In this document: one piece after another, positions 31,905 through 45,059 of the stretch
Position numbering within the stretch: the first letter of the stretch is position 1
Layout: every line of letters begins with the position of its first letter
DNA from: Termitomyces sp. T153
Lineage: Eukaryota; Basidiomycota; Agaricomycetes; Agaricales; Lyophyllaceae
Assembly: GCA_018296165.2 (NCBI GenBank)
Contig: JACKQL020000083.1
Location: forward strand, 1-64,000
Length of the DNA stretch: 64,000 bases
Direction: 5' to 3'
Program-made: the position numbers and the translations under genes
Notes under the pieces: generated by a model
What the model saw: only the letters and a program-made list of their open reading frames with translations
Told to the model about the DNA's origin: nothing
The model's database searches: none

Positions 31905-32475
31905 TCAGCCAACCCATTCATTCATCTGAGAGAACAATGCTTCCTTGTTGCTCACTATGTCAGCCCAGAGCTCAGATACAATGTTAGTTGTATCACTTGA
32001 GCCACTAGTTCTGGCTCTAGGTACAATGGGGGTAGCAACATCAGTCCCTACAGTTGCATCTGAAGGGCCAGGGCTGACAGGATCTGTTGTCTCTGGACTA
32101 GCATTAGTGGGAGCATAAGGCTTGTTGATATAGTTCAATTCCATGGGCTCCTCAATGGTTGCATCCTCAGAGAATGTGACTGGATTGGCAGATGGGCTAG
32201 AAGTAGCCTCTACAACAGCTGACAACAGCTCCACTTCAGTTGGAGCTGTGTCTGATAGTGGAGAGCCAGAAAATGGCTCCTTTGCTTTGTCAAGGGCAAC
32301 ATTCACCACCTCTGCAGGTCATTGCAGAAGGTGAGTAAAAATGGCTGATTCCCCATAGCACAGCTATTCAGCTGCATGTACTGTGAATTGACCATGGCTC
32401 TTGTGAAGTTGGAGGAGCACTTGGAAGCACTTCTGGTCATCATCAGTGGGGGTGTATTTTCCAGCATATTTGGCT
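31905..32475 (-). pseudogene. Unrecognised protein relic, Ser/Thr/Pro/Ala-rich
   Basis: The minus strand is one reading frame with two stops: KYTPTDDDQKCFQVLLQLH, GESAIFTHLLQ, AEVVNVALDKAKEPFSG, then a low-complexity acidic Ser/Thr/Pro region ending LFSQMNEWVG at 31905. The open 134-codon part lies at 31905-32309. No domain is recognised. It lies between the Helitron relic and a copia relic, so it could be a captured host gene or a gag-like accessory protein. Confidence 0.35.
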
Positions 32476-32944
32476 AAGGTGGAGGATATGCTTATATGCC
32501 TGAGTCAATGATGATGTTCATTATCAACCTGTGTGAACAAGTCAGCATGCAATGCACTCCTGGGCCAGTAGTGATTCAAGAAGCATATGCCATAGATATA
32601 TGCATGGTTCATTCACACAGCTGGAACATGGTTTATGAGGAGGTGACAAATCACCTCTGTCTTACTGAGGTTATTGACTTGTGTAGGCAGAATGTGCAGA
32701 ATTTCCAACCTTGGTCTACCATGTTTTGTTGTTGGCATAGCAGTAGAATGGGAGCACCCAAGTAGTACAATCAGACTATTGCAAACAGACCTCATAGACA
32801 TGATTGTGAACTAGTTTGGCCAGAAGGACATCAACTCTAAACTGCATCAAATCAACTGAAGCACCTTACCCTAAGAAGACCTAAGAAGAACAATGCATCC
32901 TGGAGCACACCCCCCATTGACAGCTGGTCAGCTGTCTCCTTTAC

Positions 32945-33608
32945 CTCACAACCTCAACACACCCTAATATAGCCTTTGGCATACAGCAGCTCACCCAGTA
33001 TCTTGACTCATTTGCTGCCCCTCACTGGAATGCAGCCATATGTCTAGTCCAATACTTGAAAGGAACCCAAAATCTGAAACTTGATCTTGGAGGAAAGAGC
33101 AATGATGTTTTTTGTACTCACAGAATGCTCACAAGCTTCACAGACTCTAATTGCTATATCAATAGAAAATACAGCATTGGCAGATATGTCTGAGTTCTTG
33201 GCTCTGGAGCAATATCCTGGGCAGTAAGAAAACAGAAGGCCATAGCTGCATCATCCTGTGAGGCTGAGTATATGGCAGCTTTTGAAAGCACTCAGGAATG
33301 CATATGGCTCAGCACACTATTGAAGGACATTGGGCATGACACTACATCCCAACCTACTCAGATTTTCTGTGACAACAACTCTGCAATCACATTGTCAGAA
33401 GAGCCACTTCTCCATGCTCAATTCAAGCACATGGACATCAAATATCACTTTCTACATGAATGAGTACAATCAAACAAACTAGTCCTACAACATGTTCCAT
33501 CAAAAGAAAACACTGCAGATATCTTCACCAAAGCCCTCCCCTCACCCACCTTCACCCACCTTTGCCCTTATCTTGGCCTACACCAACTATGCCACAATAC
33601 TATATGAG
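32945..33608 (+). pseudogene. Cop-C: Ty1/copia RT end and RNase H relic
   Basis: Plus strand: NIAFGIQQLTQYLDSFAAPH, WNAAICLVQYLKGTQNLKL, FTDSNCYINRKYSIGRYV, ISWAVRKQKAIAASSCEAEY, QIFCDNNSAITLSEEPL, KHMDIKYHFLHE, then LVLQHVPSKENTADIFTKAL. This is the standard copia order, including the RNase H motifs with CEAEY and the CDN motif. Stops at about 33192 and 33461 and lack of the rest of pol show a fragment. It probably predates Gyp-B, which inserted about 1 kb downstream. Confidence 0.85.
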
Positions 33609-34632
33609 GAGTATTGTCTATAGTGAAGAGGAGTGTTGTGTGAATAGTAACATACTCATCAGCCAAAAATTAGACAGAAAATATGGGCATATAAAAGCAC
33701 TAATGATCTGTGTAATATATTAGCTGGATGGGTTAGTCATAGTATGAAAGCTGGGTTTATGCTTATTTTGCATCATTCTGGAGCAATTAGAATAATTAAA
33801 AATAATCAATATTCATGATGGGTTTTGAGTGATACAAAAAGTATGCAGCATGAACTTAGATTATATCCTTGTGGATTCTGGAATCCTGGTCCCACAATAA
33901 TATCACCATTTCCCAAAGCACATGTTCTGCAATGACATTACAACAATGTTTGAATGATTTTGATTTCTTACATTTAGATCTTCTGTCATGGTAGCAATCA
34001 TATGCATTGTATTGTATATGTCATGCAGTATAAGCAAATCATACATGTTCATAGTGATGCAAAATGTAAGTTTTGATGCCATCAATTGATTGGATCAACA
34101 GATCAAACTTTGTTTTCATGGATGCTTGGAGGCTGAGTCACATGCAAGTTCACATAAATGTAACAATAGTATGTATAATTTAAATGGTTTATTCATAAGC
34201 TTGAGATGGTCTTGTACTCTTGAAAGGGCCCAAATAATATTATTAATAAAACCTGAAACAACTACAAACTTGTAAGCCTAAGAGAACTACTCCCTGGGGT
34301 TTCTCCAAGCCATGGTACATCATTGCCTGGTACCTTCTCTTCAAATTCCTTCCCTTTTTATAGCTCACTGTGGGTGCATGGACCAGGGTGTTTTCTGTGT
34401 GCACCTGTGGTCTGTACCATGTGGTTTTTCTTGGCCTTGCATCCTCATTGGGTGGCTGGGCTGATATGGCATGCTTGGTTGGCATTACTTTGCTTTGGTG
34501 AGCTCTGTGTCCTTCCATCTGTCTTTCCCTCTTTCCAAACTTCCCTTAGCAGTCTGTGCATGATTTGTTATGGTGGACAAATTGGGTTTGGGTGGCCTGG
34601 CATAGGGAATGGTGTGTTATCAAAGTGTAGGG
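33609..34632. other. Repeat-like spacer without recognisable genes
   Basis: AT-rich, CpG-poor sequence, perhaps including the 3' LTR of the copia relic just upstream (GTTGTGTGAATAGTAAC near 33635). Short frames on both strands (for example 34323-34655) look noncoding. The last four bases, AGGG (34629-34632), are the target duplication of Gyp-B. Confidence 0.35.
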
Positions 34633-35754
34633 TGATCAGCCCCAGTTATTGCTGAGCACTATTTTTGGCATTTTGGACTTAGTGGCAGCTGACTACCTTG
34701 AATCTGACACAAGTCACAACACTCAGCACACAAGACCTAGCCCAAGGATTGGACCAAAGCATGAGACTTTAGTGACTATGAGACTTACCAATCACGAGAA
34801 ACATCACATGGAGTCTGGAACTTGGGCCTAAATCATCAAGGCCTAGACCCTCCCTAGCAACAATTATTAGTGACCCTAGCAACTCTAGCAACAAAATGGC
34901 ATTCTCTTACTATATATGGACAAATTATCAGATGTGTATCTTTTTACTATCATTTCTTTTGCTGAGCTTACCAACATACTTGAATGGCATCTACACTTCA
35001 GGTATTGACATCAGACTCATTTCTTTTTGGTTTCATTTGCAATTAGGTGCCGCCAAGACTTTGCCTATGATTTTTCACTTAGTTACAGACTGACACCTCA
35101 TATGCATCATAAACACAGTGACAGACGCTGTCACTAGTGGTGCCTATTTGTTTACTTTCCCATACTATACTTTGAAACATATAAATACTGACTATACATA
35201 GACACTAGAGAAGGGAACAATCAGAGAACTGCTATCTTTGAGCTTACCAGCAAGAGATTTCACTTTGCTTCTTTTGCTCTTCTATTGCCTTCAACCCAGG
35301 CTTAGTGATAAGCCTTCTTGACTTTGACCTTGACTTAGTGTAGTGCCAACTGTGGGTGCCTATTTTAGTTAATCTGACTTAGCGACACTAGCAACTATGG
35401 CTAGCAACCAGTTTATGTTTGTCCCTTGATTTTTAGTCTTCCTGTTACTGCCTTTCCCTGTCTCTACCCTATTCCCTCACTCTCCACCACCTCCATTAAG
35501 GGGGCACTTTGTCTTAGCAACATTACTGCTCTTTACCCTTTTTTCTTTCCTTATTGTCACTAGCAACTTCCACTAGCAATAGCAACTTCTTTTGACTTCA
35601 CTCCACAACACAACTTTCACTCTAGTTCTCTAGGATGGTTACTGACTCACCCTCAACTATTAACTTCCTACTGCCAGCTACTCTATCTAGTGACTAGTGT
35701 TAGGTCCTCTTTTTAGGTTTCCTGCATGGTACTAGGCAGCATAGGAGTACATCA
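34633..35754 (+). repeat. Gyp-B 5' LTR
   Basis: 1122 bp. Contains dispersed CTAGCAAC motifs and a TATA-like ATATAAATACTG near 35179. Followed by TTTTGGAGCCCACTGCGAGG, where the primer-binding site is expected. Confidence 0.9.
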
Positions 35755-36012
35755 TTTTGGAGCCCACTGCGAGGGACTTTGAAGTTAGCCATTCCACCAG
35801 AAACCAGAGCTCAAGCAAAACATTGCTTGGAAAATCTTGTTGAATCACCTCCGCCTTCATTTTTGACCACTCAGCCCTCTTTGCCAGCAGCCCATCCTTG
35901 ACCTCTTGCTGACAAACTTGAAACCACTAAAAACCTTTGTGACATTAGTGAAATCCTTGCCAATTTCCCAGGCACCTTTATTGAAAGTTTCCTTGACGCA
36001 CCACTTTCACCT

Positions 36013-37833
36013 TTGACCCCAACCAACTTTATCTTTTTCCCAGAAGCCCAATCTATCCCTTCATCACCAACTAACCCCCTTCCTTCACTAAACCTGACAA
36101 TTGCTAATATGAACAACAACCCTGCCACTCGGCATGCTAGAATGCTGCCATGCAATGACACAACTGCACCTAAATGGGATGAGAGTTGCCCTAGGGAACT
36201 CCCCCAATACTTCAAGGAACTGGAATACCTCTTCACTGACTGCAGCATTGCTGACAACACCCAGAAGAAGGAATATGCATTGCAATATATCTCTTATGAC
36301 ACAGCAGAAACCTGGCTTGGCTTACCTGAATTTGGCGACAATATTGGCAACAATGCTCCCCAACCATATACTTACCAGGAATGGAAATTGGCAGTGCTTA
36401 GGCTGTACCCTGGCACTGACACTAGCACTCATTATAACCTTGGTGACTTGGAATGACTGGTCAACCAGACTTTCAACAGTGGCTTAGTGACTTTGGGAAG
36501 GTTCTCTGATTACTACAGGGATTTCCAATGTATCGCCAGATGGTTACTCGCTAATGGTAAACTCTATTGTAATGAGGAACGTCACTTGTTCCAACAAGGT
36601 ATCCCTACATTGCTATGGTCCAAAATAGTTTGCTGCCTCAAAATCACTCTTCCCAACCACCATTCTGAGGACCCTTACAATGTTGACCAAGTTTTTGAGG
36701 GTGCCAAATGGGTTTTAAAGGGAATGGACACCTCTACGACCAAGACCAGCAATGGCACCAGTGGTATTCCTTTGTCATCGCCAATTGCTAACACACCAGC
36801 CACCCCTTTGCCTATGCCTAAGTGAGAAACTTTGGAATTAACAACCACCACAGCAATAGTCAGCGCCTTGGAATGTTTGGAAGCTCTTTTGACCAACAGT
36901 AACGCCCAACCTCGTCAACAGTTTGCTAACAGCACTTGCCACTTTTGCAGTGAAATTGGTCACACCATGGTCCAAGGCACATGTATGAAACAGGAGCAAA
37001 TGATTCAACAGGGTAAGGTCCATCAGAATGCCAAAGGAAAGATTGTTTTACCATCAGGCACTATGATCCCTAATTATTTCGGCAAGCGACTATACATGGA
37101 ACACATCAAGGAATGGCACAGGCTTAACCCAGGACAGATTGTTACCAGCAGACTCTCTTCCAATGCTAACCCAGATCCCAAGCAAGCGGCTATGCAGCAG
37201 TTGCTAATCCACAAAGTAATGCAACAGGACATTGCTATCGGCCAAGTGCTAAGCAAGGAAGAATGGATCGAGGCTTTGGAACATGAACTCTTTGCACTCA
37301 GGTGACCTGGCAAAAAGTTTGACAGCGTACAAGTCCCCCGCATGGCTTATTGACCAGCAAACAATACCCCAAAGGCAACACCCCTGACTAGTGACACCTC
37401 GGCGACTTCATCCTCTTCCAATTTGACTCCAGCTCCTGCTGCTAAGCCTGCAGACAAAGGCAAAGCATCTGAACATACTGTTGCTAATGAACAACTGCCT
37501 GTCACTAAGGAACCCATTGCTCAGCCTCCCATTCACCCATTTTCTGGCATCCCTGGTCACTATGTACCCCCCACTAACAGGAATTTCGCTGCTCCTGACA
37601 GAACTAACAATGGCACATATCAAACTATGCCACCCATTCACAACATTGAGCAGTCCAAGGCAGTTTTCAAATGGGTTTTAAGCACCAAGGTTACAGTATT
37701 GGTTGGTGAACTTTGCTCAGTATCACAGGACATCCGGAATCAGTTTAGAACAGTGGTTATGCCCAAACAACTAGTAGGCGCTAGCACTAATATGGTACAA
37801 GACCCCAGCAACATTTTCAAAGATCACTATTGA
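36013..37833 (+). pseudogene. Gyp-B gag
   Basis: One reading frame (36013 to 37833) through stops at 36454, 36823, 37303 and 37348. The gag core reads KWDESCPRELPQYFKELEY, LFTDCSIADNTQKKEYAL, AETWLGLPEFGD and WKLAVLRLYPGTD. A knuckle CHFCSEIGHTMVQGTC (C-X2-C-X4-H-X6-C) lies at about 36940-36987. A Pro/Thr-rich linker and a second domain (VFKWVLSTKVTVLVGELCSV, DIRNQF) follow. This matches a common Agaricomycete gypsy gag type. Stops exclude function. Confidence 0.82.
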
Positions 37834-37846
37834 AGAACCCCAGTTT

Positions 37847-40480
37847 TTGCTAGGATCCAATGTCAATACTGCTAATGGACTTACCTCAGATAAGGCACCT
37901 TTTGCATCTGTTGACCCCATTGAAGCCTACATCAATTCACTACCCCATGGAGAAGAGCCTGTGGTGCTCACTGTCACTAAGAATTCTCAGTCACTTCATA
38001 CCATCATGATGCTGATCAACAACAAAGAGGAAGTGGAATGCATTCATGACAGTGGCTCTCAGATTATTTTGATGTCAGCGGAAATTGCCAGTGACCTTGA
38101 CTATCCTACAATCCCAACATAGTTTTAAACATGCAGAGTGCTAACAGCACCATGGACCAATCGCTAGGACTTGCTTGAAACATACCATGTACTATTGGCA
38201 ACATTACGGTTTATCTCCAAATCCACATTTTACAGTCTCCCACCTACGACATTTTACTTGGACACACCTTTGATGTATTAACTCAAAGTATGGTCAACAT
38301 GCTTAGTGACGTCAAAACTACTATAACAATTATGGACCCCAATACTGGCCAACAGCGCACTATCCCTACCTTTCCTCGCAGCAAATCTAAAAGGAACCAC
38401 CACCAGAATGTTCGCTTCAAAACAGAAGCACCCCGTTGCTTTCATTGCCAAAGGCATGGATGAAGAAGATAGTGACATAGCAATCGTTATCAGCTATGAC
38501 CATTCAACTGGTCTAGCAACTTGTATAGCTTCTTGTGATTTGGACAACAACATTTTACTTACTAATTCTGACACACAGACTAATCCTGCACTAGCATACC
38601 TTTACGCTATGGCTAGCAACATATCTGATTTGTCCCTTCCACCTTGTTCTTATCTGGTTTCTGCTGATACATCTAATCCCTTGATTCTTGGACAGACTTT
38701 ATCACTTGATACACATGTTACAGACACTACCCCCACCTACGTTAACATTCCATTCCCCACTCAGTTTGTTGCTAACAAACTCCCTAAGCAAAGAGGAGTT
38801 CAAGTAAAGAAGAAGTACAAACCTGTTGCCATGAAAACCAAACCAGTTGCCAGCCACGTTAGCAAGGATTTCCAAATTGAGTGCCAGATTATTAGCAATC
38901 TGCTAGCGACAATTCCTCAGCTCAATCCAAATCCACCACCTTTTGTCCCGACAAAGCAATTCACTAGTGAACAACAAGTGAAACTTGTTAAGGACCACAA
39001 CACAGGATTCCTCACTACTGATAAAATCAACGTACTAGTCAACATGGTTGCCAAGCAGGAAAAAGCTTTTGCTTGGGAAGATTCCAAACAAGGAAGTTTG
39101 TGCCCCAACTTTTTCCCACCAGTATGCATACCAACAATTCCACATGTACCATGGGTCCAGCATAATTGCCCCATACCCCCAGGACTAGAAAAGGAAGTAT
39201 GCGAGATTATTCATGACAAGATTAGCACTGGTGTTTACAAACCTTCGAACTCTGCTTACCACTCACGATGGTTTTGTGTTCTCAAGAAGAATGGTAAGCT
39301 CAGAATTGTGCACAGTCTTGAGCCACTAAACCATGTCACCATTTGCCATTCTGGAGTACCACCCTTTCCAGACCACATTGCAGAATCTTTCACTGGATGC
39401 ATCTGTGGCGCCACTCTCAACCTCTACATTGGCTATGATGAGCAACTTATTGACCCCGCTTCACATGACTTAACAACATTCCAGACTCCATTTGGCACTC
39501 TTCGCTTAGTAACCTTGCTGATGGGATGGACCAACTCTGTGCTTATTTTTCATGATGACATTACTTTCATTTTGCAGCCAGAGATCCCCCATAATGTGCT
39601 CAGCTTTATCAATGATGTTGGCGCTAAAGGACCCAAGGACTGGAAGATCATTAATAGTAAACCCGCTAAGCATCCCACTAATCCAAACATTCACCTAGCA
39701 CTATGGGAGTTCTTTGAGCTTCTCAACAGGGTTCTCCAGCAAATGAAATATTGTGGTGGCACCTTATCTAGTCACAAACTTGTTCTTTGCACTCCGACTT
39801 TCAAGATTCTAGGTCATGTTTGCACTCCTAGTGGTTGAATCCCTGACAAAAGTCGCTTAGCCCTAATTGAGTGGTGGAGCCCTTGCAAGTTGCTATTGGA
39901 AGTCCAAGCCTTTCTGGGCACAGTTGGGGTACTTAGGATTTTTGTCAAGAACTTTGCCCATCGAGCCAACAACCTAACAAAACTTACTTGAGTTGGCATC
40001 CCTTTTGAGTTTGGCCCTGACCAGATAAATGCTCAACATGACCTCATGAAAGCCTTACAAGATGCTAAGCCCCTAGTTCCTATTGACTATGAATTGCCTG
40101 ACCCTGTCATCTTAGTGGTGGACACCTTGTACATAGCGGTTGGATATTACCTTTGCCAGTGCACTAGCAACAATCACAAGGAATGCCACTACAACCACTT
40201 TGGATCGATTATGCTAAATGACAGAGAAGCCAGATTCAGTCAGCCCAAGTTGGAACTCTATGGCCTTTATTGAGTGCTACAAGCTTTACGGATGTACCTC
40301 ATTGGTGTTAGGAACCTTATCATCAAAGTCGACACTCACTACATTAAGGGCATGCTTCAGAACCCTGACATCCATCCTTCTGCTAGCATGAACTGCTGGA
40401 TTATAGCAATTTTGATGTTTCACTTTGAGCTGGTCCACATCAAGGGAACTTTCCACAGCCCTGATGGTCTTTCGTGACAC
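37847..40480 (+). pseudogene. Gyp-B protease, reverse transcriptase and RNase H
   Basis: The protease has CIHDSGSQIILMSAEIASD (about 38040-38096) and, after a frame change near 38110, YDILLGHTFDVLTQS. The 476-codon frame 38408-39838 holds the RT: VYKPSNSAYHSRWFCVLKKN, GKLRIVHSLEPLNHVT, FQTPFGTLRLVTLLMGWTNS and FIND (39605-39616), where FIDD is expected. RNase H follows (VQAFLGTVGVLRIFVKNFAH, VILVVDTLYIAVGYYL, QPKLELYGLY) through stops at 39838 and 40271. The loss of the first catalytic Asp of the RT box fits a CpG to CpA change. Confidence 0.85.
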
Positions 40481-40709
40481 CCACCACAGCCTGGCAACCC
40501 TCCAGCTGACAATAGCAACAACTCCATTTATGAGGATTGGATAGATTGCTTACATGGGTTCATTCACCAAGTTCAGCTACCACTGCTGCTACTTCGCCAA
40601 GTTTCCATGGCTTCCCATTGCCTACCTCCTCTGGTCGAGTATGATTATTTGCATCCTTTAGCAACTTTTGCCAGTGACACTGGCACTGCTCCCCGGTTAG
40701 CAACCAGCA

Positions 40710-41104
40710 ATGATATTCAGCCTCTATAGTGATGTACCTCACAGTGCCAAAGCTATTGCCAGTGATGCTTGCATACTTCTAGTTGAAAAATGGCTTCACA
40801 ATCTCATCAGACCCGAGGGCCTTAGCGACAAAGACTATGCCACTTTTGTTCACTATGTTTCTATGTTCTTTGCTACTGGAGGCAAACTTTGGCGAAGAAG
40901 TTGAGATGGCACTCATAAGCTGTTCATGCCCATCACTAGTCAGTCGCTTACAGATCTTGAAAGCCACGCATGATGACTTGGGTCATAGAGGACTTTTTGC
41001 TACTCGCTCAGCCCTTTTAGAATGATTTTGGTAGCCTCAAGTTAGCACTGATATAGTATAGTACCTTTGGACTTGCCACCTCTGCCAAATACACCAGACG
41101 ACCA
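40710..41104 (+). pseudogene. Gyp-B integrase, N-terminal part (before Gyp-C)
   Basis: Contains HDDLGHRGLFATRSALLE and, after stops and a frame change, an HHCC-type ending with CHLCQIHQTT just before the Gyp-C LTR at 41105. Continues at 47604. The last five bases before Gyp-C are GACCA. Confidence 0.78.
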
Positions 41105-42287
41105 TGTCACAACCCGTCCCCTGGACCCCATACATCGCCCGACAAACCCCCATCCTCCTGGAACCTCCCCCAATGCTTTGTCAAACTTCCCCAGCACTCT
41201 GCGCCTACTCCAGCTAACTCTGACACATTCTTGGCTAACTCCAACACATTCTTGGCTAACTCCAACACATTCTTGGCTAACTCCGACGGCCCCCTGGCCA
41301 ACTCCAATGTCTTCCCTGCAGCTGCCAGTGCTTCCCCTGAACTTCCTGAGCCCCTGGGACCACTCCCCCACCATGCCTGACCCTATTACATGTCATCAAC
41401 TCAACACCCTGGCTCCCCCGACTTACTCTGGGGTATCATGACAACCTTGGAATGAACTGCGTCACAATTAATCCCATCAACATATCAACACAGCCCGCCC
41501 TCTGGTCATAACTGATACCCATCGACTCTATTGAGCTCCACCAAGCCCCGCCACCACAGCCAATGTCCCTGGAGCTCTTCAGTAGTCAGTATATAAGACA
41601 TAGAGTAGCTCCTCATACTCTAGTCTTGAGATTACCTACTTACCTACCTGCTTTACCTGATGTGTTTCTGATTGTTCTTCTCGTGTTCTGTGTTCCATGT
41701 CTCATTTTCCTTATTCTCAGTCTCCCAGTCTTATCTCATCTCTATTCCATTATTTTTTGTTATTGTTCTATGTCTCCACCTGAATCTATTCTCATTCTTG
41801 TCTTGTCTTCATCTCATTTCATTCGACTCTGTCTTGTCTTGTTTGATTCTGTCTATTGTGTTCAAGTCCTCTTGACCATAATGTCCTCACAAACTCCACA
41901 GTTACGATTATGAACCACCAACACTCTTTACCAACTCCGGACCCTGCTACATGCTCGGCTCTGAACCTCATCGATCCCTGTTGATCCCCCGTCAGAACTC
42001 TGGCTCCGCTCCTGTCATCCACATAGCCTCTGCCTTCTCTGCACCTGCAATACTCACATATAGACTTATGCCTGAACCCCATCAAGCCCATCCCCCATCC
42101 CTGCAACTCATTCTCTACTCCTCCGGACCTCCCTGGACTTGCTCAGACCAACCTCCACCAACTATCCTCACAAGTCCCCAATGTTTGGAACACCTCCAAG
42201 TGCCTGGTTGTCAGTGCAGGAAATCATGTCTGCCTAGTAAGGACTCACCCAGTGTAGCTGAGCCCCTGTGGTCAGCAGAACCTGACA
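41105..42287 (+). repeat. Gyp-C 5' LTR
   Basis: 1183 bp. Contains repeats of TTGGCTAACTCCRACACATT (41233-41283) and TATATAAGAC near 41590. Same family as the Gyp-A LTRs by both ends, but divergent in the middle. Confidence 0.9.
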
Positions 42288-45059
42288 TAATCTCAAGACT
42301 CCACCTTATCCCGTTTGTGATGTCCACACATGCCCCGCACACCATTTGCCAAACAATTCCAATGTCTATGGTTGACCCATGCCTAGAAACCCTTACAATT
42401 CATATGGTCCTGCCCAATTTGTCAAGGCACCCTGAGTCGTGGATCTGACACCAAGCGTTCCTTCTGCTCCAGTTACACTCATACAATGGCTCTCTCTCTG
42501 GACACCCTCCCCAACCCATGCCCAACCCCACACCACTCCCGCAAACCCCCCCCCAACCCTCAAAGCACAACCCCAAAATTAACAAGGAGAACCACGGCAC
42601 TCCGACTCTTGATAAGGAACAGCTCTAGAGTCCTGCCCACTATTTTGACACCCCCCCATTGGACCTGGACTCCCTGACATTGAAGTTCCTTGATGCCGAC
42701 CCTCCCCACACACCAGCAGACAAGGACCCTGCCATCAGACTATGCCACCTCCTGCAACAAGAACCCCCAGCATAGCAGTCGCCCTGCCAGAACAAGCTAT
42801 AGGAAAGATGGCCCTATACAAAGTAGTTCCCCAGGGTACTCTAAACTCGCTGACATGTTCATATCAGGGAGGGAGAAGCCCCACCATCATCCCAGAGACC
42901 GTCGATCAACTCACTCAAACGTCCTGACGATCCAAAGAGCATACACTCCAACATCCATGGAGGACTTCCCCACCAGGATCAACAACCCAAATAACCCTGC
43001 ACCGACTCGAAGCTGCCCTGATCAGCCTCTCTGACCACTCTGGACCCTAGCAACACAACTCTGGGGCCCCCCACTTCAAATCCGACATCTGACTAAGGGG
43101 ACCTATGATGCCAGCTCAACACTGAGGCCCCTGTAGCTCCTACCCCACAAGCATAAATCACTGACCACCAGCTCTGTACAACCCCACCCCTACACTGGAA
43201 GATGTCTATCAAGCAGGGACCACACCAATGGAGTAACCAGAAACAAATCCCATGCAAAGTAATCTCTCTGGAGTACCCTAAAGTTGCTGATGCCTTCTCC
43301 AAGAAGCAAGTAGTGCTTCTCCCCATTGCCACTCACCCTGAATCAACATCTAAAAAATGGCAAAGGACATCACATGCTGCAATTCCACCCTCAGAGTCCC
43401 AGCCTCACCATTGTCCCACTCCCTTCCCCCAAAACGCTCCTCAAGAAGAGAAGAAACTCTGGGACCCCCGGAGTAGCTCCTCCCCAAAATGTGCAACAGC
43501 CTCTGGACCACTCCAGAGCATGGATGAAGAATTGCCCCAACCCCACCATGACCCTCAGAGAGTCCAAACCAATGCTCTCCCACAGCCAGCTTCTCTGCCC
43601 CCCTCCAACAATCATGAATGACCATCTTCCCCCAACACAGCAAATATTTTGCACAGAGAGATGATGGCCAGACTCACCCAAAACCTCAGAAGACAGCTAG
43701 ACCAGCTCCCCTGTGCCCTGGACCCCTTCCTCCACCCCACACCACCCCCAAAGCCAACACAACCAACAAACCCCTACCGAGTGACCCTTGTGTTGACTCC
43801 AGGACTGCTAACTTTTTCCCTGATGAAAGAACCACCTACCCCCAGAAGGAACAATCCATGGGATGAACTCCAAAGCATCTCTGCTGGAGCGAGCCATTCC
43901 CCAACTGACCCCCATGCTGCTCCTGCCCAAGGAAGCATCCACCAATACAACCCCAACAGACCTCCAAACTCTAGGGAGTGTCAGAAATATGTAAGACCCC
44001 TCTGTCCATCTCTGGACTTACCCTTGGTCAGGAAAGCAATTTCATGTAAATGACCTGGAACCCTCAAACTTTGACTCCGGACCCAAAGGAACTTGTTAGG
44101 ACTGATCACCCTGAACCCCATCCCCTCATCATCGACACTCTGGAGCATGCCAAAGCACCACCCAAGCACACCCACCCATAGATGCAATACTCTGGAGCAT
44201 GACTTCAACCAGAACCAACACTCCAGAGCACAGCAAAGCCCAATCCTGAGTGCCCTTCACCAAATACCATACTCCAGGGCATGACAAAACTCCACCATGC
44301 ACAACCCCACCCAAATGTAAACCTCTGGGCACCCCCAACCAAGGGAATGCAACCCTCACCCTAAGGGAGTACCTCCACCTCCATGCTGACAAAACTCACA
44401 GTATAGATGGTATGGAAAACAACCCCCTGCCAACTCACTACAGAGACCACCCTACCCTGGGGGCTCTGCCACTAAGCCACTAGGGACTCCCTCCTCTGAC
44501 CGACTATTCCCCAAGGACAAACCTCACCCTGCTACCCCCACCATTGTTGAAAAGAACCTCCACCACCCCAATACCTGCATTAGTATAAAGGCTGGACTGC
44601 TGGAGGACCTCCACCCCCCCTGCCAGCCACACCAACAAAAGACTGAAGCCCCGACTACCCCAAACACACATCAAAGACTCAGAGGACCACCTCCTTGAAC
44701 CAGCACAATGCACATCTCCGCTGCAGACTAAAGAAAACCCCTACACCCTGGGTCTGAGGCCCTGAGAATCAAACCCAGCAATGCTGCCCAAAAATGCCAT
44801 GGAACTCTGCCGGAAGACTCCCAACACCTCCGCCAAGCCTTGGGAACTCTTCCTACAGCGCTCCGCCCCATCCTGGCAACCCCGGGACTAGCCAACACAG
44901 ACAGCATTAGTGGGCTTAACCCCTGCCTCTGGACCCACTAGGGATTCAACTCCCACCAGCACCCCTGTGTGTTTCACTTACCTCACACAAATTAAAGTCT
45001 CACTTCACACACCCAGGAACAATGAAGAAGCATTGGAGGGTACAAAAAATATGATACAA
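42288..45059 (+). pseudogene. Gyp-C interior: shredded gag-pol remnants
   Basis: Very Pro/Thr-rich, CpG-poor sequence with no long coherent frame. Two pieces resemble the segment before the RT in Gyp-A (KVVPPEYHEFADMFSE): LYKVVPQGTLNSL near 42815 and KVISLEYPKVADAFSKKQVV near 43257. A motif ACTCTGGAGCATG recurs around 44135-44280. Gag core, zinc knuckle, YxDD box and integrase were not found, so the element seems to lack its own enzymes. Confidence 0.5.
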
